From Acanthornis magna (taxonomy: Eukaryota; Chordata; Aves; Passeriformes; Acanthizidae): a stretch of 64,000 bases of DNA. The stretch is from positions 1,736,001 through 1,800,000 of the forward strand of contig JAWUZG010000052.1 of NCBI GenBank assembly GCA_036785705.1, written 5' to 3'. Below are positions 13,501-25,350 of the stretch, one piece after another (the first letter of the stretch is position 1; each line of letters starts with the position of its first letter). Under the pieces are notes generated by a model. It made no database searches. It was not told where the DNA came from and was given only the letters and a program-made list of their open reading frames with translations. The position numbers were made by a program, and so were the translations under genes.

Positions 13501-15904
13501 TATTAATGTAAACAAGATGGGGAAAATCACTGCCTGTGACTGGCAAGACTTGGACTATGGAAAGGTCATATTATTTAAAAAACAATTTTTCTCTGTGTTT
13601 ATGTTTGTTTTGTTTACCTTGCAGCTTGAAGACTGCTTTGAACACAGCACAGACCATGCTGATGTGTGTTCATAGAATCCAGCCTGCTATGTGGGTTTAT
13701 GCCTGTCATTTCACTTTAGTGCAGGAACAGTCCCCTAAAACATTAGCCTGATTTTCCAGTCTATCTGGCGTGAGGCTGGTTCTTATCATTGTGGATGGTT
13801 TTCCTTCAAGCTAGAATATGGATTTTTTTGTGCTGGTCTGGCAGGGATAAAAGAGAAGAAGAGAAAACAGACATGGACGTGCGTCACTTAGTCTCATGCT
13901 TGTAAAGTTCCATGCATACAAAAATTGCAAGTGGAAAGAAGATCTACAGCCACACGCAAGTTACTGAAGGGAAACGCTGCAACATAAGCTAAGAGCTGTT
14001 TACAAGTAAATTCTTCATAACTCCTAAGCCAAAAACTTTGTTGTCTGAATAATTTCCTTGTCGAACAGAAATGTTTTCTTTGCCAGTGAGAAAGAATAAC
14101 TCTGAAAACCATTTAACTCCCAGCCCTGCAGAGCTTAGGTTGTACATGGGTTAACATTTCGGTGCAGTTGCACTTTCCCAGCAGCTAGCATTTGGAAAGT
14201 ATGCTACTGAAAAGAAATAAGCACAAACATACACAGATGTCTACTGTTCTGGGTTCAAATAACCCTTGTGGAGAAAGAGTGGTGTATATATATATATGGG
14301 TGTGCACGTGTGTGGGCATGCATGGGAAAGCAAAGTGAGCTTTATTTTTATTCTGAATCCCACCTAAACAAAGATCCTAATGTTATCCCTTGGAATGAGG
14401 TAAGAAATATGATCATTTGGTTCCAAGACCTGCCTGAAACTAAAGTTTTTGTAGCCCTGAATGAGCAGCAGCCAAAGTAAAAGAGATCAGATGAACTGCA
14501 TTTAGAAGTGATGCAGTGAACTGGTACGAAAGGAAAAGTGCTTTTAGTAATCGATATGAAAACAGGGGGCTTTCATCTAACCACGGTGAGGATGGCAAAG
14601 AGGAATTTGGGCAATATAATATGGGATAAAAGGGTAGATAGCCTCTTATTTCAACCTGAAGACTCAATGATGCTTATTAAAAGGTTGTTACCTGGTTTCA
14701 TGGAAGAATTATTGCCCTCTACCTCTTTCCTTAGAGTGAATGACCTGACAGGGAAAACCAAGTTTTTTTAAGACCTCAGTCCTTGTTATGGAAGTGTTCT
14801 TCTCATTTTTCTGTGACTTTTCCAAAAGACCAGCTCATGCAATCAGCAATACACAATGCAATTCACCAGGCAGCACACTCATTTTACAGAACTTGGGTCA
14901 TTAGATATTACAATTTGATTCACATAACAATTGTTTCAATTTGGGTCAATGTTACCAGTAAGAGAGAGCTTTGAAAGAGCAAAGTGTTCTTATTCTTAAA
15001 AAAATGCACTGGGCCAAAGTCAAGTCTGGAGGAGACATGCTGAAGACAATGAACTACCAGCAGATAAGCCAGGCTGCACTTCTGCTGGGGAAATCCTTCC
15101 AGCACTGCAATACTTCATTATTGCTGTCATTTTCTTTATGAATTATTGCTTTCTTGTCAGACTTACCTCCCCTTCCACTTGAAAACAGTCATCTGGGGAA
15201 TAGGCCAGCAATAAAACAAAACCTCCTGGAGGTTAAAGTTGCAACGACAACAACAAAAAAAGGAGCTGGTGTACCTCTTCAACTAGGGGACCAAAACATG
15301 TGGTACTGGTTCAGGTACAAGAACTCAATCTGTCTGTATCTGAATATAACAGGCAGCACTGCTTTTCTGGCACTGGAAAACAACAAAGTGTTTTGAACTC
15401 ACAGTTACTAGATTTTTTAGGCTGCTTAGTATGCTTCAAGACTTATAGTTCTTCAGCAGTGACTAGAAAAGACAATTCAGATGAATTCATGTGTCATAAA
15501 AAACCCCAAACTATTAATTAGCTTTTAAATTAATGTTAGGAAGTCCCATATGGCATTTGACTATGAGTACATAAGGTGCTGGCATTTCTACAATTCTACA
15601 GTAAAGGGACATATGGCAGAGATATGCCCTGGGAGGCAGGAAACCAGAGCACCAAACTGCCCTTCTTCTTGTTAGAAGAACCCATCCAGCCGCATAAACT
15701 GGTCTTTTCTGGTGAAAAAACCACCTTCTCCCTTTTTGTAGAACAAACTGTAGTTTAGCTAGAGTTATCTAAAATTAAATCAACTGGGCCAAATCTATGA
15801 AAAGCCGTATTTTTCCTGTATTCCACCTGACGATGTTTGTCTTACATGTGAAATGTAACTTTGGAGTTAAGTCTAACCAGTACCCAGAAGGAGCCTAGAT
15901 GTAG
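10571..15904. other. long unique interval, no gene seen
   Basis: About 5.3 kb without a recognisable repeat family or exon. Noted items: an ATGCAAAT octamer motif at 10862-10869; an imperfect 16-bp tandem duplication (aggtaatttctaccca / aggtagtttctacctt) at 11182-11213; and a short TA run at 14285-14297 followed by GTGTG-rich sequence. Open frames here reach 116 codons (11259-11609) without any recognisable domain. Confidence 0.55.
14285..14297. repeat. short (TA)n microsatellite
   Basis: Six and a half TA units, followed by 'gggtgtgcacgtgtgtgggcatgcatg', a purine-pyrimidine alternating stretch. It is short and probably uninformative. Confidence 0.7.
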
Positions 15905-15955
15905 ATTCATAGAATCATTTACGTGGAAAAAGACCTCCAAGATCATCGAGTGCAA
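15905..15955 (-). mobile_element. CR1 LINE 3' end scrap
   Basis: Reads 'ttcatagaatcatttacgtg' then 'aaagacctccaagatcatcg'. This is the complement of the CR1 3' terminus (cgatgatcttggaggtcttt ... gattctatga). Only about 50 bases survive, with no upstream CR1 sequence. Confidence 0.75.
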
Positions 15956-16682
15956 AATACCTTTCAAATTGTAAAATGGAGGAAATGTTTTTACGTTAAA
16001 TATTTTGAGACATGTAGAATGTGTGAGAACATTTCTTTAGAAATCACCATGGCATGGAATCAAGCCATAATCAAATGAATGAAATCAAAGAACCTTTCCT
16101 CTCTTGCCTTCCTTGAATAGTCATTTATGAACCAGAAAGTAAATGCACAGAGAATCTTAAATCACAACCAAACACGCCAGCAAAACTTTGACACTTCTTC
16201 ACACTAGTAAGTGGTTTAAAAGCCAGAACAATTGCAACAGGAGATCAAATGCAACTTTATTGGAACAAATTGCTTTGAATTATGTTGGTACAGTGCCACA
16301 GAAGTCAGTGGGATATGACCTTCACAGCTAATGAAAGAGGTCCACTAAATTCGTCCTAGTCAGCTTGGCTGCAGAACCCTTTTGCACATTTTATGCACAG
16401 CCTCTTGTTCCCTCTCTTAGAATAAGTAAAAGATTTTCAGTTAAAATATAAGCTAATGAATTTCAGAAACACCTTTTTCTACAGTAAATCTTCCAGTAAA
16501 TAATGACACTACACTGGAAACTATAGACCAGATTTACATGAAGACTGATAGAACTTGATGAATTTGACTCATGGCAATCTCTAACTTCCTTGTGAGGGGA
16601 AGAGGAGGGGCAGACACTGATATCTTCTCTCTGGTGGCCCGTGACAGAACCTGAGGGAATGGCTTGAAGTTGTGTCAGTGGA

Positions 16683-16917
16683 GGTGTAAGTTGGATATTA
16701 GATACAGGTTCTTCACCCAGAGGGTGGTTGGGCCCTGGAACAGCTCCCCAGGGAAGTCGTCACAGCACCAAGGCTGACAGAGCTCAAGAAGTGTTTGGAC
16801 AACGCCGTCAGGCACATGGTTTGACTCTTGGGGATGGTGCTGTACAGGGCCAGAAGTTGCACTCAATGATCCTTGTGGGCCCCTTCCAACTCAGCTTTCA
16901 CTGTGATTCTGTGAATC
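16683..16917 (+). mobile_element. CR1 LINE fragment with 3' end
   Basis: Clear CR1 3' region: 'ttggatattagatacaggtt', 'cttcacccagagggtggttg', 'cagggaagtcgtcacagcac', 'agctcaagaagtgtttggac', 'tcttggggatggtgctgtac', then 'tcaatgatccttgtgggccc' and the tail 'gtgattctgtga'. It is the most complete example here of the type also seen at 1381 and 49411. The 5' side is truncated. Confidence 0.92.
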
Positions 16918-18074
16918 AAAGTCCTTTCCCTATGAGATCTTTTTGTAAAGGCGTAGATTTCCTACAAGGTGTAGGAGGCTGGCAAGCATTTCAGAGCATT
17001 GCACAGCGCACCCCAGTTACTGCTTGTGTGACTGCAAGAGCAATCATGGAGCAAATCCTCATACTTTACCTTCTTCCCTTCCAGATCAGATCTGATTCCA
17101 GCCCTGCATATGGTAGTGGGGTAAAGAAATTCCTGATATGCTCACACCTATGAAAAAAATTTATGATATGGCACACATTCACCCGATGATCCTCTCAAAT
17201 ACACATTGGAGAAATGCCTACAGAAATGAGTTTATTTATTCTTTAAGAAACGGATTCAGTTGACAAGGGGAAGGAGGGAGGCAGTGAAAATAATGAGAAA
17301 ATAATAACTATCATTATCCATAAATATTAAAGCAGATTATCAGATTATGAGATAAAAAAACAAATGAATATTCCATAGTTTAAGGTTCTAATAGCATTAA
17401 GGTTCTATTTCCTGTCAAGTAATTTTAAGTTAATTGCCATTAATTTTTCATAGCTAAATAGCAAAAGAAATGAGATTCCTCTATTATTTGCCATACACTC
17501 TAGTCATGAAGCGAATCTGATGTGAATGGAATGTGGTGAAAAAGTCTCATCACAAGATAATTGAAATTATGGCGAGGAAAGACTTACTAATCCATACCCT
17601 TGCCACTGCAATTTCCTGTCTTCTACAGAGTATCTGATGAAGTCTCCTACTCAAACAAGGTTTAAAAGTGACTCAGTGATTTAGAATTTTCTGTTGTTAA
17701 TTGACTAAATTACTTTTTTTAGTGAAACCTCTTTGCAAGTAGTCTTTAAGTACTGTATGCTATACATCCGTACACAATCAGAAATACATTATGCATTAAA
17801 AAGGCATTTGAGCTCTGTTCAAGTGACAGAGATGACAATTTCTTTTCAATGCAAATAGCTCACTGCTTCCTTCCAATTTTTAACATTGATGCTGTTTTAT
17901 TCAGTAAATGCTGAGGGGTTTGTTACAACCACCTTCTTGAGATATCCAACTTAGGCATGTTGAATAATTTTCTCATTGTATATTTATGGAATTTTGGTGT
18001 TGGAAATACCCATACAGGAAAGTAGTCTAAACCAGCAATTTCTATCCTGATCTTGATGTCTCAAGAAATCATTA
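16918..18074. other. unique DNA rich in TAAT-type motifs, no gene seen
   Basis: The interval 17220-17560 is unique sequence with many TAATTG/ATTA-like homeodomain-type words and no simple repeats. Other parts are unremarkable. No exon is recognised. Confidence 0.5.
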
Positions 18075-18192
18075 AATCCTAGAACGGTTTGGGTTGGAAG
18101 TGACCATAAAGATCAGCTAGTTCCACCCCCCCACCACCTTTTACTACCTTCCACTAGACCAGGTTCCTCAAAGCCCCATTCAGCCCGGCCTG
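18075..18192 (-). mobile_element. CR1 LINE 3' end fragment
   Basis: Begins with 'cctagaacggtttgggttgg', continues 'gaccataaagatcagctagt', then 'accttccactagaccaggtt' and 'caaagccccattcagcccgg'. This is the complement of the CR1 type carrying 'ctagtggaaggtgtccctgc'. A T-run follows at 18237. Confidence 0.88.
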
Positions 18193-18236
18193 CGCTATGA
18201 GCTCTGCTATTCACAAAGCATTTTGCATATTAAAAC

Positions 18237-18251
18237 TTTTTTTTTTTTTTT
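18237..18251. repeat. poly(T) tract
   Basis: Fifteen uninterrupted T residues in unique AT-rich DNA 45 bases beyond the CR1 fragment. It is not attached to any element I recognise. Confidence 0.8.
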
Positions 18252-18885
18252 AAAGATTGTATCCTCACTGCATTATCAACAATATAACAGGGTACCAGTG
18301 AAAAAGCCTGTACAATGGCTGGATAAACCTTAATTTATTCTGCTGAACAGAAGAGTGTATATATGTAGTCCACCAGCTAAAAGACTGAAGTCAATTCAAA
18401 AACTTCTGTGTTGAACCACCAGTAAAAGGTGGCAGAAAAAATCACAAGGTGTGAATGTTAATGTTTATTCCCCAGAGAAGTTCAGGAAAATAACTTCATG
18501 CGAAGTCATAATTATATGTGTGATACAACCAGCAATAAACCAGTGGCACTTGCAGGATAGCTCAGGTCATCAGATGCACAAAGCACAATTTGAAAACACA
18601 GGCTACTGTATTTAATTTAATTTTAAAAAGGTATTTGTACAAATGCCAGAACAAATTAAGTTCTCATTAACTTTTTCTGCTGATGTCTCCTTCTATTAGT
18701 GTAAATGTCTTCCATCATATACTTGAAAAAATTCTTTAAGTCACACTGCAGCAGGAATTACTTTCTGCTTTGCAGCCCAAGTTTTCTTTTGTTTAACATA
18801 ATCCCATCAAGCCTGTCTTTCTCACCTTGGGCTCAGGGAAACAATTTTTCCCTTTATCCTCTGAGAGCATGACTTTCTGTTTCCT

Positions 18886-19290
18886 ACCAAGTCAGGTTGT
18901 TCAGCCCCTTAATGATTTTTGCTGCTGTTCTCAGGATTCCCTTCAATTTGTCAACATCCATCACTATATTCAAGGTGCAATCTCATCACTGCTCTAGAGC
19001 TAGAAAATCACCTCCCTATGGACAAAGGAATGACAACTCTGCACCTACAGACTGAAATCACAACATCCCATTTTGTCATACTCTAGCACTGCAGCATGCA
19101 GATATATAATTTGCTGTCTGCTAAAACCCCAAGGTCTCCTTTGACATTTCTGCTTTCCAGGTGTCTTTGTCTGACTTAATAACTGTGCTTTAGATTATTT
19201 CCCTCTCAGATTTATTAGCCTACATTTTTCTAGGTCAGATCTCATTCTCTTACTTGAAGCACATATTTATGCCATGTTCCATTCTCCTTG
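18886..19290 (-). mobile_element. ancient, highly diverged CR1-type LINE relic
   Basis: Scattered matches run in the correct order for the complement of the CR1 3' half. They are 'cagccccttaatgatttttg', a truncated 'tcaatttgtcaacatcc', 'ggtgcaatctcatcactgct' with 'aaatcacctccctatgg', then 'tttgctgtctgctaaaaccc' with 'aaggtctcctttgaca', and 'cctacatttttctaggtcag'. Spacing fits but substitutions and indels are heavy, far more than in the nearby avian CR1 copies. Weaker echoes (such as 'cagtcctggagcactctctt' near 19500) suggest the relic could continue to about 19600. The exact subfamily cannot be fixed by eye. Confidence 0.65.
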
Positions 19291-21680
19291 TACTACTTCC
19301 TAATAATTAAACGTAGCTTGTTATTTTGAGGCAGAAGTTGGAAGACCCTTATTAAGATTTGGATAGGATTTGATCAGAGTATTTGAGTCCCTTTATCCTT
19401 TTATGTCTTGCACTGATTCTACTGGGGGCTACACCTGTGTTGTCTGCTGGGACACTCATTTTTTTTGTTAGTGTGATTGACTGTAAAGTGCCAAAAGGCA
19501 GTCCTGGAGCACTCTCTTAGCCTTGCTTGTTATCCAGAAAGAAAAATGCAACCATCCTACTAATTGTAGACAATTCACTCCTGAACCAGTCTAAGTTCTT
19601 CCACAGTCAAAGGAATTAAAAAATGGACATGCTCACGTTACAACTAGTCTCATCCTGAAATATGCATCAAAACCAGGTTTCACAAGCTACACTCTGGAAT
19701 TGCTTGTTTCATTTCAATGGACACAGGGTGAATACAGTAGACCTGGCTGTAGATATGTAAACAGCAACAGACAACTGCAGATCACTGTAGACATCTTTGA
19801 CTGGCTTCATGATTTACTCTTTCATTTTTTTCCATCTAATAAAACATAAAAGTGTAAAAGCTTCTTTGGATTTAGTTCTTGTTTTTCCACATCACAAATT
19901 TTTTCATCTGTGTAATTTAGGAGCATTTTAGATGATCCATGTTTAACAGTGAGTTTTACCCAGCAGATTTCTAGGCAGTCAAAGTAGTACTGAAGTACTA
20001 TATCCTTTATCCAGTTTTTGAATAACTGCTCTAAGGATTTTTTTTTTCACTTCAAGGCCTGCGACAGATGCCTACTGATGTCTTTCATCCTTTGTAATTT
20101 AATCTGAAGTACTCCACTTTCTGCTATTCATTATCAAACTGTATCTCAGTGCCGTTACAAACATCATATTCATTATTTCAGAGTATAGTGGTAATATAAA
20201 AAAAATAAATGAAGCAACACAGAAAACAAATCACCCCTCTCATATATTTACTGCCTTAAAAACTTACGTTACCATTCTCTCAATGGTATACACAAGAGTC
20301 TTCAAGTGTTTCTTGCATCACTTCACTAGGAAAAGTTCAGATATTTTACCACAACTATAACTGCAGCACCCAGCAGTTCCACCAATTTTTAACTTCATTA
20401 ATCTAGTACAAACTGAAGAGTTGAAGGTGAAATTCTGATTATAACCTGGCTCCTCAGGCTCTGCCATGACATAATCCCTGAATCCCATTAAACCTACCAA
20501 ATATGAAGATACTTGCCCCCATATGATACCATACATTAAGTTTATTTCAACAAGGGAAATCTCTTTAAGTTTTATTATAGGAATAACTATGGATTTTACT
20601 GTTTGTTTAACAACATGGAACATTCCATAAAGATCTGAAACCTTAATTACACTCCTCTACCTAATCCTCTAAGGAATTCACTGGAATAGCACATTAAACT
20701 TTTTTTTCGTTCCTAGAAGAGGTCTTCTGTTATCCACTGCTATTTCCCACACTTTTTAGAATGAGTCAAATCAAATATATTAAGTAGCTTTATAAGCCAA
20801 AGGGATCCTGTTTTCTCACTAGTCTCAAAAATTTATGTTTATGACGTAAGCTGTGTATCTTTTTAACACCTGAAATGGTTTTGTAGAAAACAAAACCAGT
20901 TGGTTGTTGCAGTGATAGAAACAAATAACTTATTAATATGTGGTGCTAAAATGAGCAATGACTATGCAGTAATAATGCCTTATTCAGCAGGTTTATTGCC
21001 TCCTTTCACCACATTCCTATTGATTTCAGTGGTAATCCTTATTGTATAGCTGTCCTTGCAGTTCCAAATTGGATGCAAGCAAAACTCCATTCCTGCATGT
21101 ACCTCCTCAAAGTAACTCTTTATTATGCTTCAAGTTTACTATGCACCAGTCTGCAGCACAGGGGGTTGAATATCTGTCAATGAATGCATCATTTCAAGAG
21201 GAAAATAACCAGAGAAAAAAAATTATCCTTTGAAAGCATATCTCATTCAGAAAAGTTGGAAAAATCCTCTCTGACAGTGAGACACCTTATCTTGTTTGAA
21301 AAAAAAACCCTGATATTGGCCACTGTATGAGTCTATGGTAGAATGACTTTCAAAATGAAGGGTACAGAGCTAAGAGAAAGCAGCAAAGTCCATTTTGTGT
21401 ATTTAATTGTAACTGCAAAGCAATTTTAATGACAAACCATGGCATCTGGATGCAGGTCAGCACATCTCCTTGAATCAATTAAAAGTATAAACACTGATAG
21501 CGTCTTAGGAACAGTGATTTTATTACTGCAAGTGACCACTTTGTAGGAAATCAAGATTTCAAAGTATTCTGTGTGAGAGCGAATCCCAGAATCTCAGCAT
21601 TAATGGTGTATTTCGGATGGGAGTGATTCAGTGCTTTTAAAATTATAATAATTAAACTAAATTGTGCATTTAATGTACTT
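19291..21680. other. unique DNA, no gene seen
   Basis: No gene is recognised. The first 350 bases may be a continuation of the old CR1 relic. The minus-strand frame at 20318-20623 (101 codons) has no recognisable motif. Confidence 0.5.
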
Positions 21681-21820
21681 TCCATTCCTAGAAGTGTTCA
21701 AGAAAAGATTGCACAGGGCTGTTTTAGTGGAAGGTGTCCCTGCCCATGGCAGGGCAGCTGGAACGAGATGATCTTTAAGGTCCCTTTTAACATGAACCAT
21801 TCTACAATCCTATGATTCTA
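21681..21820 (+). mobile_element. CR1 LINE 3' end fragment
   Basis: Reads 'cattcctagaagtgttcaag', 'gttttagtggaaggtgtccc', 'tgcccatggcagggcagctg', 'gagatgatctttaaggtccc' and ends 'ctacaatcctatgattcta'. It starts abruptly inside the conserved 3' segment, so it is strongly 5'-truncated. Confidence 0.9.
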
Positions 21821-23069
21821 CTTTCACTCTTTTATTGGGCAGCAAGACATGCTCACTATTTGTAGATTCTGGTTAAAAAATGCATGTATCTATAGACAAT
21901 ATTTTTCCTTCAAGTATCAAATCTAAATATAATCCATCTTGAACTGTCAAGATTAGCAAAAATTCTAGAAGACTAAAGACTAGAAGCCTGCAGTAATCTT
22001 CATGAGTTGCTTCAGTAAGCTTTGAAGCCATCCTTAACTTGGATTAATTTGGAGCTTAACAAGCATTGCCTCTCCATATACTACAAAAAAAAATTCTTCC
22101 AAGCAATGGTATCTCAGCTTTTAGATGATGAGTAGACAAAAAATAATTAATTTTCCCTAAAGGACATGTAAAATCATAGGCAGTTCTGGAGGGAGCACAT
22201 CATTTAGTGAGAACATAAAAGTACGGGACAATAAATAAAGAATACTACATCCAGTTCAAAGTGAAATGAAAGCATAAGAACAGTTTTTGCTTCTGTTTGA
22301 ATTCTTCCACCTTGCAGGCTAGAAGTAGTATTGGATCTAATCTGCGTTTTGTTTGCCAAATCTATTTTATAAAAATGAGCAATTTTTCAATATTTATTGC
22401 AAATTTTTGATGGCTTTTCTTCAGGTGAACCAAAAATGGGAAAAAAAAAAAAGAAAAAAAATCCAAAAGAAAAAAAAAATCCAGCAACAGAGATTTTTGC
22501 AATTGAAAAAAAAAACGGAATGCCAAACAATAAAGCAATAATATCAATAATTATTTTAGGAGACATGACGAAGCAGGCTTGCAAGCGGGTGTCTGTTGCC
22601 ATTTCAAAACCACAAAAAAGTTGGCTGCCAATAGTGCTAACTGAGAGGAAACAAATACACATGCAACTTCTCGGCACTGAATGCTAACTGGTATTTATTG
22701 CATTTAAGCTCATTTTATCTGACGTTTCATTTAATTGCACTTTGCTTCTCATACAGTGCATTATATTAAATATTTACTGTCTTGGTTAGGATGTCAAGGC
22801 ATGCTTTACTGTCTTTTTGGAGTACTGAACAGTAGTTCACGTAGGAATTATTTAGGGTTGCTGAAAGTGGTAAATTAAATGTGATGGGGTGAAATTAGAA
22901 AAGGAAAAAGTATAGGCAGTTAAAGTAGTCATATCCAGAAAACTGTAACCCTTTTCTCAGGAAGAATAGATCTTTCTTCAGATTTTTTTCAAGAAGACTA
23001 AATGGACTGACAACAGCTGTTCAATAATAAATGGTCCTGCACAGAAATAATAAATCACAGTCTTTGTTG
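21821..23069. other. unique DNA with A-rich tract, no gene seen
   Basis: Contains an A-rich, nearly purine-only tract at 22440-22520. Around it (22330-22760) lies AT-rich non-repetitive sequence with many ATTA, TTTATTGC and AATTATT words. Open frames across the A-rich part are lysine- or phenylalanine-rich artefacts. Confidence 0.5.
22440..22520. repeat. A-rich low-complexity tract
   Basis: Runs of 8-12 A residues are separated by G or 'tcc' interruptions. Low complexity explains the lysine-rich frame on one strand and the phenylalanine-rich frame on the other. Confidence 0.8.
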
Positions 23070-23204
23070 ATAGCACAACGGCCTCTTGCTGTAAGCAGTG
23101 GCCTGGGAGTCAGAAGCTGTTTTCCCAGCTCTGCCACTGACTTCCTTTGTAATCTTTTTTGGATCACCTCAGCAATTTCACTTTCTCTTGAGTCTCTTGC
23201 AGAG
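23070..23204 (+). repeat. MIR/core-SINE relic
   Basis: The order of blocks matches MIR-type core-SINEs. A 'tagcacaacggcctcttgct' head precedes 'gcctgggagtcagaagctg', then 'tcccagctctgccactgact' and 'tcctttgtaatctttttt' (decayed 'gctgtgtgaccttgggc'). After that come 'cacctcagcaatttcacttt' and 'tctcttgcagagtctt' (decayed 'cactctctgtgcctcag'). The central 'cccagctctgccactgactt' is almost intact. The 3' tail is not visible. Such relics predate birds and are uncommon in avian genomes. Confidence 0.75.
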
Positions 23205-24225
23205 TCTTAAGCCTCCCCAAGTGAGGTCTAACTCTAACTGGGCTTTGCCATCCCTGCAACACAAAGTTATTCCCACTTGCTACAACGCAAATAATAAAGA
23301 AATGCTGTATTTTATATGCTCACGCTCTTCATCTTATACCATATTCTATTACCTTTTTTTCCACATTCAATCATGGCAGGATCTAAAAGAACCCAATCAC
23401 TTACTTGGAAACTTACAAACTTACACCCCTGGAAAACCTGATGTTAAAAAGACTTTACAATCTACAAGTGAAATGATCATAGCTCTTGGAAACTCACCCT
23501 TAATCTCTTTACTCTAGTCCTTCGTCAGCTACCAGCACCCAACATCTGAAGAGGTCCTCCACGTAACACCTCTTTTTCATGACAGGAACTGACATATCTT
23601 TCTCAGAGATAGATTTTCTTGTGCTGTTGGTCACCGGGCTGATTCTATACTTGAGCATTGAGAACCACCTCCAAAAAATGTTTTTCTTTCTCTCTATTAA
23701 TGATACCAAGATGTCTAGATGATTCCTCTAGGAATGACTATATTGGGGTGGACCAGTGACTCATCAACTCAAGTAACCAACATGGACTTCTAGGAAAACT
23801 GCGCAAGAAAAAATAAGCACATTGAGAGCTATGTCTGCTGAATATTCTCCCAGACCCCAATTCATTGTGACTCAGGGAGGTCTTCAGACAGAGAAAGAGC
23901 TGCTGTGATTAATTCTTTTCAAAGGACATTTCTCCATGAGGTTGTTTGAAACATGCACAATCAGCTAGATAAGTAATCTGCAGACGTCTAAAGTTACTAA
24001 AGAACCAGCTCAGTCTGTAAACCCTGTATTTTATGCTGTTTTGCAGCAATTTTTACTTCCAGTGGCATTGTATTGTCCTCTCTTTTTTTTCGAGGCGAAG
24101 AAAGCCATGATGACACAGTAACTGTCAGCCTGAACACTATTCAGGGGGTTGGGGTATCTACTTGGAGGAGACTGAACCAAGTGGTCAGATTACTTGCAGG
24201 GAAAGCAGAATATCTGAGAATCACA
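23205..24225. other. unique DNA, no gene seen
   Basis: No repeat or exon is recognised. The 139-codon plus frame beginning at 23098 is largely the translated SINE relic plus flanking DNA and is not a gene. Confidence 0.55.
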
Positions 24226-24390
24226 GCCCAGAGATGTTGTGGATGTTCCATCCCCAGAAGTGTTCACGGCCAGGCTGGATGGCGCTTTGAACAATCTGGG
24301 CTAGTGGAAGGTGTCTCTGCCCACGGCAGGGTGTTGGAACTAGATGATCTTTAAGGTCACATCCAAAACAAAATACTCTATAATTCTATG
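24226..24390 (+). mobile_element. CR1 LINE 3' end fragment
   Basis: Contains 'gagatgttgtggatgttcca', 'ccccagaagtgttcacggcc', 'aggctggatggcgctttgaa', 'gctagtggaaggtgtctctg' and 'gaactagatgatctttaagg', ending 'ctataattctatga'. An intact, moderately diverged copy of the 'ctagtggaaggtgtccctgc' type. Confidence 0.92.
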
Positions 24391-25269
24391 AAAATTTAAG
24401 GCTGGAGGAGGAATTGAGGGATAAAGGGGAATGAAAACAGTTCTTTTCTAGCCAGCAAATAACCATACTTTCCAGGTATGGCTTGGAGCCAGGACTCTAT
24501 TCCAAGTGCCCCTCTGAACCTGGCCCACCACACTTTCCAGGAGGTTGATCACATTAAACTACTCCTAGCATTTTATTGAGAATTGATAGCTTGTTCTGCT
24601 GATCTATAAACTCCTATCCCGTGTAGTAACTGTCTTTTAAATCATGGGCTGGAGACTTTCCCAATTTTCAACTTCTAAAATCTACCCAGTTGTCATATAA
24701 CTACTATTTTCTCTCACATTTCCTTACAATAGGACTGTTTTCTGCTTCTTTATTTTGCTGCTGCGGGTTTATTTTGATCACAATGGATCACTGTCATGGC
24801 ATGAGAAATACCTGCAAAACAGCAACCACAATCCCATCTATCATCAGAAAACTTCTTGGAAAACAGCAGTACACCTGTTCTGTCCTTCTGTGAACTTTTG
24901 GACCAATCCTCATTGTATTTTGCCCCAAAATCAGCATCACTTTCCCTCTGATCATAGAAAAAAAAACCAAAAGGAAAGCCTTCCTGGATAATGGGAGAGC
25001 AGTCGGATTTTTAGTCATAAGAGCACTCAAAATTTCATGATGGAGATCACAACTGTTATCTTCTTACATGCATTTCCTATTGTTATTCTGGGACAAGAGA
25101 GATAGAATGGGATTTTCTTTAAGGAACTTCTTTTTTCCTATATTCTTTCACATTGAGTTCCATATAAATCAATAGAAAATATGCCCTTGGTGCTTATAAC
25201 AGAAGATAAGCTCTCCATTGTACCCCGTCTAGTAAGCTGCTTCTGGTCTAATTTTCTCATTTGTAAATA
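24391..25269. other. unique DNA, no gene seen
   Basis: Nothing recognisable. Overlapping open frames at 24690-25030 on both strands have no domain pattern. Confidence 0.55.
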
Positions 25270-25350
25270 GGATCATAGAATCATTAGAGCTGGAAAAGAC
25301 CTCCAAGATGTCCAACTTTCAGCAAATACCACTATACCAACTAAACCATA
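25270..25350 (-). mobile_element. CR1 LINE 3' end fragment
   Basis: Begins 'gatcatagaatcattagagc', then 'tggaaaagacctccaagatg', then 'taccactataccaactaaac'. This is the complement of the CR1 3' terminus with the 'tttagttggtatagtggt'-like segment. It is cut off soon after. Confidence 0.8.

Noticed and set aside
13671..13700. 'gttcatagaatccagcctgc' as a CR1 3' tail
   Set aside because: Only about 10 bases match the CR1 tail and no CR1 body follows on either side.
24105..24175. Possible C/D-box snoRNA (ATGATGA near 24107, CTGA near 24131 and 24170)
   Set aside because: There is no terminal stem flanking the boxes and no convincing C'/D' pair. The short boxes are common by chance.
24481..24560. 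Possible further MIR scrap ('ggagccaggactctattcca')
   Set aside because: Only one short block fits, and the expected 'ctctgccactta' core is missing.
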